Below, in pieces: positions 57,401-58,976 of a stretch of DNA of 64,000 nt. A model generated the notes under the pieces. That model was given only the letters and a program-made list of their open reading frames with translations, had not been told where the DNA came from and searched no databases. This stretch comes from Dama dama (Eukaryota; Chordata; Mammalia; Artiodactyla; Cervidae), in contig NC_083698.1 of the NCBI RefSeq assembly GCF_033118175.1, positions 46,541,501 to 46,605,500 on the forward strand, given 5' to 3'. Position 1 is the stretch's first letter; each line of letters begins with the position of its first letter. The position numbers and the translations under genes are program-made.

Positions 57401-58178
57401 CCTGGAAGAGGGCATGGCAATCCACTCCAGTATTCTTGTCTGGAGAATCCCATGGACAGAGGAGCCTGGTGGGTTAGAGTCCACAGGGCTGCAAGGAGTC
57501 GGACCCAACTGAAGGAACTTAGCACACGTACGTTATTTTTATATACACATACACATATATATAACAAACAAGCAAATAAGGTATTACATGACCAGCATAA
57601 TGGTTTGAGGACTTATGACAGCAACCTTTTACTCTTATCAAAATATGTTCCCGTCAGTGAGGACTTTGATTATTGCCAATTTCAAGAGCTTCTAGTATAG
57701 CACTGCAGAGAAAGAAGGAAATGAAGAGGGTGGATTCAGCACTGAGTATTTAGATTCTGGGTAGCAGTGGTCTGGGTAAACTTTCTCCCATGATCGTGGT
57801 TTTCCATCCAAGCTTTTATTCGAAAACAGGCTTACTCTGTATCCTTGGACTGTAAGGATCTTCTATTCTGAAAGCAGGATCTAAAGCACGAAATATCACC
57901 TAAAAATAGACATAAGAGTAATTGGTATTTTTGCTACGATCAAAAACTGGATTTGTAAATAGCATGGAAAATAAAAAGTATAAGCAGACCTCTCCTTCTG
58001 TTGAGGGCTCAATGTCAGAATATCGGGAATCACAAATTATATCGTCGACTTTCTTCATGGGGCCGGTGGAAATGCCCGGAAATGAGCTCTCACAGTCATA
58101 GGCAAAGTATCTGTATACACCCCAGGTTTTTCCAAAGTCGGACGACCGTTCTATCAGCATAGCAGCTGGACGGAATGT
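359..58178 (-). CDS. LAMB1: LAMB1, laminin subunit beta-1 (29 coding exons, 5' end missing)
   Basis: Secreted basement-membrane protein: the beta-1 chain of heterotrimeric laminins such as 111, 211, 411 and 511. It trimerises through its coiled coil and polymerises through its LN domain. Joining w1-w29 by GT-AG splice sites gives an uninterrupted frame of 1645 residues plus stop. Domains in order: LN (partial), LE1-5, LF/IV-B, LE6-13, coiled coil II, cysteine-rich beta knob, coiled coil I. Diagnostic strings include YIGSR, LGTIPG, RYVVLPRPVCFEKG and the C-terminal VYSTCL. Residue numbers in the exon entries use human numbering (about 142 to 1786), which fits without net insertion or deletion. 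LAMB2, LAMB3 and LAMB4 fit worse, because long stretches match remembered LAMB1 almost exactly. The start codon, signal peptide and promoter lie beyond 64000. From human synteny I infer DLD tail-to-tail on the left and LAMB4 further right. Confidence 0.97.
662..821 (-). CDS. LAMB1: LAMB1 exon w28: coiled coil I
   Basis: Residues about 1689-1742, reading TLHNELDEKYKKVENLIAKK and ending QANSKLQLLK plus one base. Human has TLDGELDEKY at its start, so two residues differ here. The donor AAAG|GTAGAT is weaker than most in this gene. The acceptor is aactgcag. Confidence 0.94.
822..2665. other. Intron w27-w28
   Basis: Contains an antisense L1 3' end at about 1035-1440. The rest shows no recognised feature. 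Confidence 0.6.
1035..1440 (-). mobile_element. L1 3' end fragment
   Basis: Diverged copy of the common artiodactyl L1 3' region. In reverse it reads the string about a 3' end, cached output and CCCAATCTCCC-like tracts seen in the copy at 33826-34205. No coding capacity. Confidence 0.6.
2666..2842 (-). CDS. LAMB1: LAMB1 exon w27: coiled coil I
   Basis: Residues about 1630-1688, 59 codons, phase 0 at both ends. It starts IESETAASEEILFNASQRIS and ends YTVKQSAEDVKK. It is a coiled-coil helix with one sequon (NAS). The acceptor is actttcag and the donor is AAG|GTGAGT. Confidence 0.96.
2843..5199. other. Intron w26-w27
   Basis: A Bov-tA SINE lies at 4477-4678. Elsewhere I see only AT-rich sequence without a recognised element. 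Confidence 0.6.
4477..4678 (-). mobile_element. Bov-tA family SINE
   Basis: On the plus strand it starts with the BovB-like tail (tagttgctaagtcatgtctg) and ends with the tRNA-like head. A perfect 13-bp target-site duplication, gtaagagctctat, flanks it at 4464-4476 and 4679-4691. Confidence 0.92.
5200..5341 (-). CDS. LAMB1: LAMB1 exon w26: coiled coil I
   Basis: Residues about 1582-1629, reading KSATDVKVTADMVREALEEA and ending DEDIQGTQNLLTS. It is a heptad-repeat helix. The acceptor is tttactcag and the donor is TCG|GTAAGA, phase 0. Confidence 0.96.
5557..5764 (-). CDS. LAMB1: LAMB1 exon w25: coiled coil I
   Basis: Residues about 1513-1582, reading DSADLDSIEAVANEVLKMEM, then PSTPQQLQNLTEDIRERVES, ending LLEEAQKA plus two bases. 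It is coiled-coil helix with one sequon (NLT). The donor is CCAG|GTATCT. Confidence 0.96.
5765..7505. other. Intron w24-w25
   Basis: No recognised gene or repeat. An open stretch at 5940-6275 on the minus strand has no recognisable domain. Confidence 0.5.
7506..7650 (-). CDS. LAMB1: LAMB1 exon w24: coiled coil I
   Basis: Residues about 1465-1513, reading VSEAKLRADEAKQNAQDVLL and ending LIKQIRNFLT plus one base. It is heptad-rich long-arm sequence. The acceptor is atatatag, and the donor ACCC|GTAAGG leaves phase 1. Confidence 0.95.
8215..8418 (-). CDS. LAMB1: LAMB1 exon w23: beta knob (domain alpha) and start of coiled coil I
   Basis: Residues about 1397-1464, 68 codons, phase 0 at both ends. 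It starts TCGTPPGASCSETECGGPNC, with six cysteines within about 33 residues. This is the small disulfide loop unique to laminin beta chains that interrupts the coiled coil. The rest (WQKAMDFDRDVLSALAEVEQ) resumes the helix. Reading past ATG|GTAATT runs into intron. Confidence 0.96.
8419..10623. other. Intron w22-w23
   Basis: No recognised repeat family or gene; short poly-T and poly-A tracts only (for example 10029-10046). Confidence 0.5.
10624..10865 (-). CDS. LAMB1: LAMB1 exon w22: coiled coil II end
   Basis: Residues about 1316-1396, reading ALDSITKYFQMSLEAEEHVN and ending QSLDLSAAAEM. It is the end of coiled-coil domain II, just before the beta knob. It contains several Asn-X-Thr sequons. 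It leaves in phase 0 at ATG|GTAAGG. Confidence 0.95.
11781..11965 (-). CDS. LAMB1: LAMB1 exon w21: coiled coil II
   Basis: Residues about 1254-1316, reading KLTKDVTEKMARVEVDLSDT, then NNSTASQLDALQAEAESLDN, ending KNSDIRG. It is cysteine-free, alpha-helical heptad sequence of the long arm, with one N-glycan sequon (NNST). This segment differs from remembered human more than most exons do. Confidence 0.95.
11966..14672. other. Intron w20-w21
   Basis: 2.7 kb without a recognised element. The open stretches in it show no domain or splice pattern. Confidence 0.5.
14673..15042 (-). CDS. LAMB1: LAMB1 exon w20: LE13 and start of coiled coil II
   Basis: Residues about 1131-1254, the largest coding exon here (370 nt). 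It reads ACDCDPRGIETPQCDQSTGQ and ends the LE array with CTPCHQC, a region where the chains are covalently joined. It then switches to heptad-rich sequence ending IGNLFEEAE. It leaves in phase 2 at GCAGA|GTAAGT. Confidence 0.97.
15280..15450 (+). repeat. MIR SINE relic
   Basis: Contains the MIR core pattern: catctcacttaatcctcaca, then ataaccctatggg, then a tail with aagaggccaagccaggagtc. Confidence 0.7.
16049..16250 (+). mobile_element. Bov-tA family SINE (diverged)
   Basis: tRNA-like head followed by the BovB-like tail (ctccagtattcttgcctgga, then ggacacaactgagcatgc) and a short AC run. Confidence 0.85.
16550..16742 (+). mobile_element. L1 3' end fragment
   Basis: The L1 3' string with ctactatatagcacagggca, then gtaactgaatcactgtgttg, ending in an A-rich tail. 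Confidence 0.75.
17530..17706 (+). repeat. hAT-type DNA transposon relic (MER5A-like)
   Basis: Matches the remembered MER5A pattern: catcagaatcac, then ggggcctgagaattta, then agatgctgatg, ending ttttgagaagtactg. Confidence 0.65.
17954..18071 (-). mobile_element. CHR-type tRNA-derived SINE
   Basis: Ends (plus strand) with taaccactggaccaccaggg, the inverted CHR head. Flanked by a 13-bp duplication gcagatctgtcct at 17941-17953 and 18072-18084. Confidence 0.9.
18418..18690 (+). repeat. Dispersed repeat, copy A (family not recognised)
   Basis: Shares an ordered series of blocks with 21476-21745: cataaggagaat, cttagct, tgacttaagtcttt, aagcatattg, agaaagtct, then ctggaccctg. Family unknown; it could be part of an old LTR. 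Confidence 0.55.
19482..19770 (+). mobile_element. CHR-type SINE, near full length
   Basis: Starts ggattccctggtggtccagt and runs to an aataaataag tail. A 19-bp exact duplication (ataaaataagctacaagga) flanks it at 19463-19481 and 19771-19789. It interrupts an L1 3' end that resumes at about 19790. Confidence 0.93.
19790..19946 (+). mobile_element. L1 3' end fragment (split by the CHR SINE)
   Basis: tattgtacaacacagggaat, then gtacagcaatgatacttcaa, ending aaaaattaataaaa. The upstream piece sits just left of 19482. Confidence 0.7.
20765..20930 (+). repeat. Ancient eutherian repeat relic
   Basis: Resembles a widespread eutherian repeat containing acattgctgtgcccc-like and gctggatctgg-like blocks. 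Family not certain. Confidence 0.35.
21476..21745 (+). repeat. Dispersed repeat, copy B (family not recognised)
   Basis: Same-orientation counterpart of copy A about 3 kb away, with the same block order and clear divergence. No coding potential. Confidence 0.55.
22100..23520. other. Intronic sequence without recognised elements
   Basis: Part of the 9.4-kb intron between w19 and w20. I see no gene and no repeat family I can name. Confidence 0.45.
23523..23933 (+). mobile_element. L1 3' end fragment
   Basis: gaatgaaataatgccatttg, then aacttatttactgaacag, ending gtaaatcaacta. It is interrupted by a SINE and resumes at 24160-24185. Confidence 0.8.
23934..24151 (-). mobile_element. Bov-tA SINE with an unusual internal patch
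   Basis: Inverted Bov-tA with an 8-bp duplication (atcaacta at 23926-23933 and 24152-24159) inside an L1 tail. Where the family normally reads ccatggactgtagcc, this copy carries a longer stretch (23976-23999) that also occurs at 25518-25541. Confidence 0.85.
24472..24568 (-). CDS. LAMB1: LAMB1 exon w19: end of LE12
   Basis: Residues about 1099-1131, reading FTGQCHCMPGFGGRSCSECQ and then ELFWGDPSVECR plus one base. It closes LE12. The acceptor is ggcctcag, and the donor CGAG|GTGAGC leaves phase 1. A 9.4-kb intron follows. Confidence 0.96.
25241..25455 (-). CDS. LAMB1: LAMB1 exon w18: LE11 and start of LE12
   Basis: Residues about 1027-1098, reading CVCNYLGTVQEHCNGSDCQC, then CLCLPNVIGQNCDRCAPNTW, ending SFGPSCNE. 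It holds a full repeat plus the opening of the next; NGSD is a possible N-glycan site. The donor is GAG|GTGAGG, phase 0. Confidence 0.96.
25924..25953 (+). repeat. Three tandem 10-bp units (caacattccg)
   Basis: Three exact copies in a row. Each contains ACATTCC, the core recognised by TEAD factors, at a spacing of one helical turn. Confidence 0.9.
26681..26893 (+). mobile_element. Bov-tA family SINE
   Basis: tgggcttccctggtagctca head, full tRNA-like and BovB-like parts. 10-bp duplication gatgagataa at 26671-26680 and 26894-26903. It lies 110 nt beyond the w17 donor, antisense to LAMB1. Confidence 0.92.
27003..27227 (-). CDS. LAMB1: LAMB1 exon w17: LE9 end and LE10
   Basis: Residues about 952-1027. 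It begins with the rest of YIGSR (G)SRCDECASGFFGNPSDVG and ends YYGDALHQDCR. LE9 is the repeat whose YIGSR peptide is reported to bind the 67-kDa laminin receptor. It is phase 1 at both ends. A Bov-tA SINE starts 110 nt past the donor. Confidence 0.96.
27690..27852 (+). mobile_element. L1 3' end fragment
   Basis: ctactgaatagcacagggaa, then gtacaactgagtcactctgt, ending aactaaaaaaataa. Confidence 0.75.
28449..28612 (-). CDS. LAMB1: LAMB1 exon w16: LE8 end and LE9 start
   Basis: Residues about 897-952, reading CLAGYYGDPIIGSGDHCRPC, then CPDGPESGRQFASSC, ending CVCNPGYI plus the first base of Gly. The PDSGR peptide known from human and mouse beta-1 is PESGR here. The YIGSR cell-binding peptide is split between this exon and w17. 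The donor is ATTG|GTAAGT. Confidence 0.96.
28750..28870 (+). repeat. hAT-type relic (MER5A-like)
   Basis: agcagtggcttaaacac, then ctggagggcttttaaacaca, then gattgctgggttcc, in the order of MER5A. Confidence 0.5.
28871..31243. other. Remainder of intron w15-w16
   Basis: Contains a MIR-like stretch near 29230-29340 and an L2-like 3' end near 30985-31110 (aatgcctggcacacagaagg, then aatgaatgag). Otherwise nothing recognised. Confidence 0.45.
31244..31475 (-). CDS. LAMB1: LAMB1 exon w15: LE7 and part of LE8
   Basis: Residues about 820-897, reading CECHLQGSVNAFCDPITGQC, then CHCFQGVYARQCDRCLPGFW, ending TGHNCER. It encodes one full repeat and most of the next. The exon ends in phase 2 at GAGAG|GTATGT. 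Confidence 0.96.
31688..31831 (-). CDS. LAMB1: LAMB1 exon w14: LE repeat 6
   Basis: Residues about 772-820, reading ACECDPQGSLSSVCDPNGGQ and ending FGPSGCK. It is a complete laminin EGF-like repeat and the first of domain III. It is phase 1 at both ends, as in w5 and w6. The donor is AAAT|GTAAGT. Confidence 0.96.
31832..32468. other. Intron w13-w14
   Basis: 637 nt with no recognised element. Confidence 0.5.
32469..32673 (-). CDS. LAMB1: LAMB1 exon w13: end of LF domain
   Basis: Residues about 704-772, reading LVLMPFCKSLDIFTVGGSGD, later CLENSRSVVKTPMTDVC, ending LLHQTGL plus one base. It closes the LF domain and leads into the second run of LE repeats. The acceptor is ttcctag and the donor is CTGG|GTAGGT. 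Confidence 0.96.
32674..33103. other. Intron w12-w13
   Basis: 430 nt with no recognised element. Confidence 0.5.
33104..33227 (-). CDS. LAMB1: LAMB1 exon w12: LF domain with RYVVLPR site
   Basis: Residues about 662-703, reading (R)YVVLPRPVCFEKGVNYTVR and ending SPYTLIDS. The RYVVLPRPVCFEKG stretch is the heparin- and cell-binding peptide described for beta-1. Asn-Tyr-Thr is a possible N-glycosylation site. The donor is TCC|GTAAGT. The intron to w11 is 211 nt. Confidence 0.95.
33439..33566 (-). CDS. LAMB1: LAMB1 exon w11: LF domain
   Basis: Residues about 620-662, reading LPDHWEKAVITVQRPGKIPS and ending DDDNQVVSLSPGS plus two bases of the Arg codon. It is the central strand region of the LF globule. 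The acceptor is ttgctctag and the donor is CCAG|GTCAGT. Confidence 0.95.
33690..34620 (+). repeat. L2 LINE relic split by an L1 insertion
   Basis: Pieces at about 33690-33825 and 34240-34620 together resemble L2 (tctcacctggacactg; ccttcaaaagcttcctgtt; gctcctgctattcctc). The L1 at 33826-34205 sits between them. Confidence 0.5.
33826..34205 (-). mobile_element. L1 3' end, antisense
   Basis: attaaagtatagttgattta, then gttccctgtgctatatggta, then ataagttcatttgtgcc. This is the reverse of the L1 tail pattern seen elsewhere in the window. Confidence 0.8.
34871..35029 (-). CDS. LAMB1: LAMB1 exon w10: LF domain
   Basis: Residues about 567-619, 53 codons, phase 0 at both ends. It starts GVSIVERQYIQDRIPSWTGA and ends DILIRYEPQ. 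It is part of the beta-specific LF/IV-B globule. The donor is CAG|GTAATC and the acceptor is gtccttag. Confidence 0.96.
35030..35640. other. Intron w9-w10, right of w10
   Basis: No recognised element before the MLT1-like LTR. Confidence 0.45.
35645..35995 (+). repeat. MLT1-type (MaLR) LTR relic
   Basis: cgaatctggtctggccttgt, then cttaagagacctggcagctt, then ggaagccagatgccat, ending taagccactaacttttggga. An old solitary LTR without coding sequence. Confidence 0.7.
36300..36435 (-). CDS. LAMB1: LAMB1 exon w9: LE5 remainder and start of LF domain
   Basis: Residues about 521-566, reading CSAESGQCLCRPHMIGRQCS and then EVESGYYFTTLDHYIYEAEE. It completes the half LE5 repeat and enters the globular LF (laminin IV type B) domain, ending ANFGP. 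The acceptor is cttgccag and the donor is CCT|GTAAGT. Confidence 0.95.
36616..36828 (+). mobile_element. Bov-tA family SINE
   Basis: gcttccctggtggttcagat through ggacacgactgagcgaccaa. It lies about 180 nt upstream of the w9 acceptor and is antisense to LAMB1. Confidence 0.9.
37300..38080 (+). repeat. L2 LINE relic
   Basis: L2-like body, ending with gaaactccttgaaggcctgg and the classic aagaaataaatgcatga tail. Diverged and non-coding. Confidence 0.55.
38255..38545 (+). mobile_element. L1 3' end fragment with (TG)n
   Basis: ctatagcacagggaacaata, then cctataacggaaaagaatct, a TG microsatellite at about 38455-38481, then ttgtaactcaaatatactt. Confidence 0.8.
39250..39520 (+). mobile_element. L1 3' end fragment
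   Basis: Includes a G-rich tract (39282-39303), ggataaacaacaaagtctta and gtaaatcaactgtatttcaa. Confidence 0.75.
39575..39900 (+). repeat. L2-like relic
   Basis: Pyrimidine-rich L2-like body (cacctgtcactattcacctc). Weak match from memory. Confidence 0.35.
40013..40127 (-). mobile_element. CHR-type SINE
   Basis: Inverted head taaccactggaccaccggga. 12-bp duplication with one mismatch (tatcagctctct at 40001-40012, tatcagttctct at 40128-40139). Confidence 0.88.
40705..41195 (+). repeat. MLT1-type (MaLR) LTR relic
   Basis: ggcagaataatggctcccaa, then tccttaaaagcagaggagaa, then gtaagataataaatctatgt, ending aggccactaagtggg. Old, non-coding. Confidence 0.65.
41226..41995 (+). mobile_element. L1 3' end, longest copy here
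   Basis: Starts in the L1 ORF2 end / 3' UTR region (catatgatccagcaattcta), passes ggaatactactcaaccataa and ends gtaaatcaactatactttaa plus an A-rich tail. 5' truncated. Confidence 0.85.
41996..43377. other. Intronic sequence without recognised elements
   Basis: Part of the 9.5-kb intron w8-w9. No gene or clear repeat seen. Confidence 0.45.
43378..43520 (+). mobile_element. CHR-type SINE
   Basis: actttcctggtggtccagtg head, aataaataaac tail. 12-bp exact duplication aggatcactaca at 43366-43377 and 43521-43532. Confidence 0.92.
43668..43762 (+). mobile_element. L1 3' end fragment
   Basis: tgtataactgattcacttta, then caatcaacc-like end and aataaaaaagac tail. Confidence 0.65.
44700..45300 (+). mobile_element. 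Old L1 (L1M-like) 3' end split by a CHR SINE
   Basis: agatttgatgataccagctg, then actttgacttagctgttcc. After the SINE (about 45001-45111) it resumes with aaaaagcaagttgcagagta. Confidence 0.6.
45001..45111 (-). mobile_element. CHR-type SINE
   Basis: Inverted: gggatcttagttcctgacca through ggaagcgcagagtcttaatc. No clear duplication found. Confidence 0.75.
45577..45706 (+). mobile_element. CHR-type SINE
   Basis: ggagttccctggcgatccag head, tcagggaactaagatccca, long A tail at about 45690-45705. Confidence 0.85.
45966..46045 (-). CDS. LAMB1: LAMB1 exon w8: end of LE4 and start of the split LE5
   Basis: Residues about 495-521, reading PEHWGLSNDLDGCRPCDCDV and then GGAFNNS. This 80-nt exon closes LE4 and opens LE5, the repeat that the globular LF domain truncates. 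The donor is AATAG|GTGAGT. It stands alone: 9.5 kb of repeat-rich intron separates it from w9. Confidence 0.95.
46625..46850 (-). mobile_element. Bov-tA family SINE
   Basis: Inverted: ttgttgcttagttgttaagt, then gcaagaatactggagtcggt, ending gccagccgggaaac. A T run at 46811-46822 interrupts the head. Confidence 0.85.
46870..47280 (-). mobile_element. Old L1 (L1M-like) fragment, antisense
   Basis: ggacagattcccagatgtgg, then aattactgggtcaaagggta, in the order of an inverted L1M 3' end. Confidence 0.6.
47417..47529 (-). CDS. LAMB1: LAMB1 exon w7: LE repeat 4 (first part)
   Basis: Residues about 457-494, reading CACNPLGTIPGGSPCDSETG and then YCYCKRLVTGQHCDQCL. It contains LGTIPG, a motif reported to bind the elastin-laminin receptor. 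It ends in phase 0 at CTG|GTAGGT. The intron before it (47530-47659) is only 130 nt. Confidence 0.96.
47660..47839 (-). CDS. LAMB1: LAMB1 exon w6: LE repeat 3
   Basis: Residues about 397-457, reading CTCDPAGSQNGGICDSYTDF, then CRCKLYVEGEHCDICKEGFY, ending EDPFGCK. It is one complete laminin EGF-like repeat, phase 1 at both ends. The acceptor is ttcttag and the donor is AAAT|GTAAGC. Confidence 0.96.
48102..48290 (-). CDS. LAMB1: LAMB1 exon w5: LE repeat 2
   Basis: Residues about 334-397. It reads KCNCNEHSSSCHFDMAVYLA and later GGVCDDCQHNTMGRNCEQC. This is one complete laminin EGF-like repeat with its eight-cysteine spacing, entering and leaving in phase 1. The donor is GAAC|GTACGT. The last split codon joins to Gln (CEQCTC), where I recall Arg in human. 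Confidence 0.96.
48348..48508 (+). mobile_element. BovB LINE 3' end, 5'-truncated
   Basis: gacagaggatgagatggttg, then catgagtttgagcaaactcc, ending gatacaactaaggg. 12-bp exact duplication accagtggagga at 48336-48347 and 48509-48520. The insertion lies 58 nt upstream of the w5 acceptor. Confidence 0.9.
48521..49927. other. Remainder of intron w4-w5
   Basis: No recognised gene. Parts of 49000-49330 may be old L2 but are too diverged to call. Confidence 0.4.
49928..49943 (-). other. Duplicated (decoy) 5' splice site
   Basis: This is the distal target-site copy of the CHR SINE. On the minus strand it reads GAA|GTAAGT, with the GT at 49940-49941, repeating the GTAAGT of the true w4 donor 144 nt upstream. 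Using it would add 144 nt to w4. The added frame meets a TAA at 50042-50044, so such a product would be truncated. Whether it is used is unknown. Confidence 0.6.
49944..50071 (-). mobile_element. CHR-type tRNA-derived SINE beside the w4 splice donor
   Basis: On the minus strand it starts GGGAATTCCCTGGTGGTCCA, the usual CHR SINE head with RNA polymerase III box remains. It ends in an A-rich tail at about 49944-49950. The duplicated target reads tgcctaagacttactt at 49928-49943 and tgcctgagacttactt at 50072-50087, with one mismatch. It has the same orientation as LAMB1. Confidence 0.88.
50086..50206 (-). CDS. LAMB1: LAMB1 exon w4: LE repeat 1
   Basis: Residues about 294-334, reading VHGHCMCRHNTKGLNCEQC and ending NSNACK. 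It completes the first laminin-type EGF-like repeat, a rod segment behind the LN head. The donor AAAA|GTAAGT lies inside a 16-bp target-site duplication made by a CHR SINE that begins 15 nt into the intron (see findings). Confidence 0.96.
50420..50530 (-). mobile_element. CHR-type SINE
   Basis: Inverted: ggaatcttagtttccagact through gtaaccactgaacaaccagg. Confidence 0.8.
50531..51839. other. Intronic sequence without recognised elements
   Basis: Part of intron w3-w4. No gene or repeat recognised. Confidence 0.45.
51840..52090 (+). mobile_element. L1 3' end fragment
   Basis: ggatgaactgggagtttggg, then aacagataactaaggagaac, running into an AT/AC microsatellite. Confidence 0.65.
52091..52131. 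repeat. (AT)n-(AC)n microsatellite
   Basis: About 11 AT units followed by a mixed segment and about 7 AC units, at the junction of an L1 tail and a SINE fragment. Confidence 0.9.
52132..52245 (+). mobile_element. Bov-tA SINE 3' fragment
   Basis: ggattcttgcctagagaatt, then ggggtcacagagaatctgcc, ending aacaccttagcacac. The tRNA-like head is missing. Confidence 0.75.
52874..53076 (-). CDS. LAMB1: LAMB1 exon w3: end of LN and start of LE1
   Basis: Residues about 226-293. It holds LLKITNLRIKFVKLHTLGDN, completing the LN beta-sandwich, then the first cysteines of LE repeat 1 (CFCYGHASECAP). It enters in phase 1 and leaves in phase 0 after VEGM. The donor ATG|GTAAGT is strong. The acceptor (gaccttcgtag) has a purine-interrupted pyrimidine tract. 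Confidence 0.96.
53077..54864. other. Intron w2-w3, left part
   Basis: No recognised gene or repeat. Confidence 0.45.
54865..55262 (+). mobile_element. L1 3' end fragment
   Basis: agccagacagagaaggacaa, then aatgaacttatttacaaaac, ending aaccaactgtactccaataa. Confidence 0.8.
55640..55870 (+). repeat. MIR SINE relic
   Basis: cctatgtgtcaggcactttg, then attaactcattttccttcc, then ttgcctaagatcacagaa. Confidence 0.75.
56791..57001 (-). mobile_element. Bov-tA family SINE
   Basis: Inverted: gaaagtgaaagtcactcagt through gactgatctgccagggaagc. First of three SINEs clustered in 750 bp. Confidence 0.92.
57024..57214 (-). mobile_element. Bov-tA family SINE
   Basis: Inverted. 14-bp duplication with one mismatch (ccttaattat plus gcat or acat) at 57010-57023 and 57215-57228. 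Confidence 0.9.
57309..57530 (+). mobile_element. Bov-tA family SINE
   Basis: Forward orientation: gctagtggtaaagaacccgc through ggacccaactgaaggaactt. It forms an inverted pair with the two copies to its left. Confidence 0.92.
57836..57899 (-). CDS. LAMB1: LAMB1 exon w2: LN domain
   Basis: Residues about 205-226, a 64-nt micro-exon reading VIFRALDPAFRIEDPYSPRI and then Q, plus one base of the next Asn codon. The acceptor is atttttag and the donor is CAGA|GTAAGC. It is separated from w1 by an intron of only 90 nt. The second Phe-Arg pair differs from the Phe-Lys I recall in human, a conservative change. Confidence 0.95.
57990..58178 (-). CDS. LAMB1: LAMB1 exon w1: LN domain
   Basis: Residues about 142-204, 63 codons, phase 0 at both ends. 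It begins TFRPAAMLIERSSDFG and ends STEGE. This is the middle of the LN (domain VI) polymerisation module. The acceptor is tctttag and the donor is GAG|GTCTGC. The preceding coding exon, which should encode the earlier LN segment, is not found between here and 64000. Confidence 0.96.
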
Positions 58179-58789
58179 CTAAAGACAGGGTGGAAGAGAC
58201 TCACTGCATGCTTTTATTGGTTATCTATATTTTTTTAAATCCCAGAGGAAAATATCACTCAACTGTATGCCACAAACCCTGACTGCATGTGGTTGGTATT
58301 TCACTGTGGCTGGATTTCAAATACTTCAAGCTGTTCCATGGAGCCTCTTCTTGCAGGAAAGTGTCTCGCCTCTAAATATTGCACTTTCTCCCACCCTATT
58401 AGAGACTAGTAAGCTGTTTCTCTTTAGAAGCTGATTATAAACAGGCCTTAGTGCAGACAAGTTTTGGCGCATTGAGCCACCATGCCCAGGACGTGACAGC
58501 TGAGATTGACTGCTTGTTCCTTCACGCCGTCATTTAATCATTCAGTAGATGTGTAATGACAGCTACTCAGTACCAGACAATGGTCTAAGTGCTGTAACTC
58601 GTCCAATAAGGTCCAGGAACGGGTAGAAAACATTTACAAAAATATCCATCACACTTTATAGTAGAGTCACATGCAGTGTGCTTTGGAAAAACAAGGAGAA
58701 GCAATTACTAACTCAAGAAGCTGGAGAACACCGAAATTCTATCTACACACCCTAAAGCAACTGAAAGCAGGGACTCAGATGACTCTCAT
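58179..58789. other. Intron upstream of w1, first part
   Basis: No exon for the preceding LN segment. A diverged ancient repeat may lie at about 58520-58640. Confidence 0.45.
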
Positions 58790-58976
58790 ACATAAACATT
58801 TAGAGCAGCATTATTCATAATCACCAACAAGTGGAAATCACTCAAGTGTCCATTAACGGATAATGGATATACAAAAGGTGATACACATAAGCAATGGACT
58901 ATTATTATTCGGCAATAAATAGAACTGAAATTCAGATACTTCCTATGACATGGATGAACTTTGGAAACATTACTAG
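58790..58976 (+). mobile_element. L1 3' fragment cut by BovB
   Basis: agcagcattattcataatca, then aagtgtccattaacggataa, ending gacatggatgaactttgg. BovB sequence follows directly. Confidence 0.65.
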
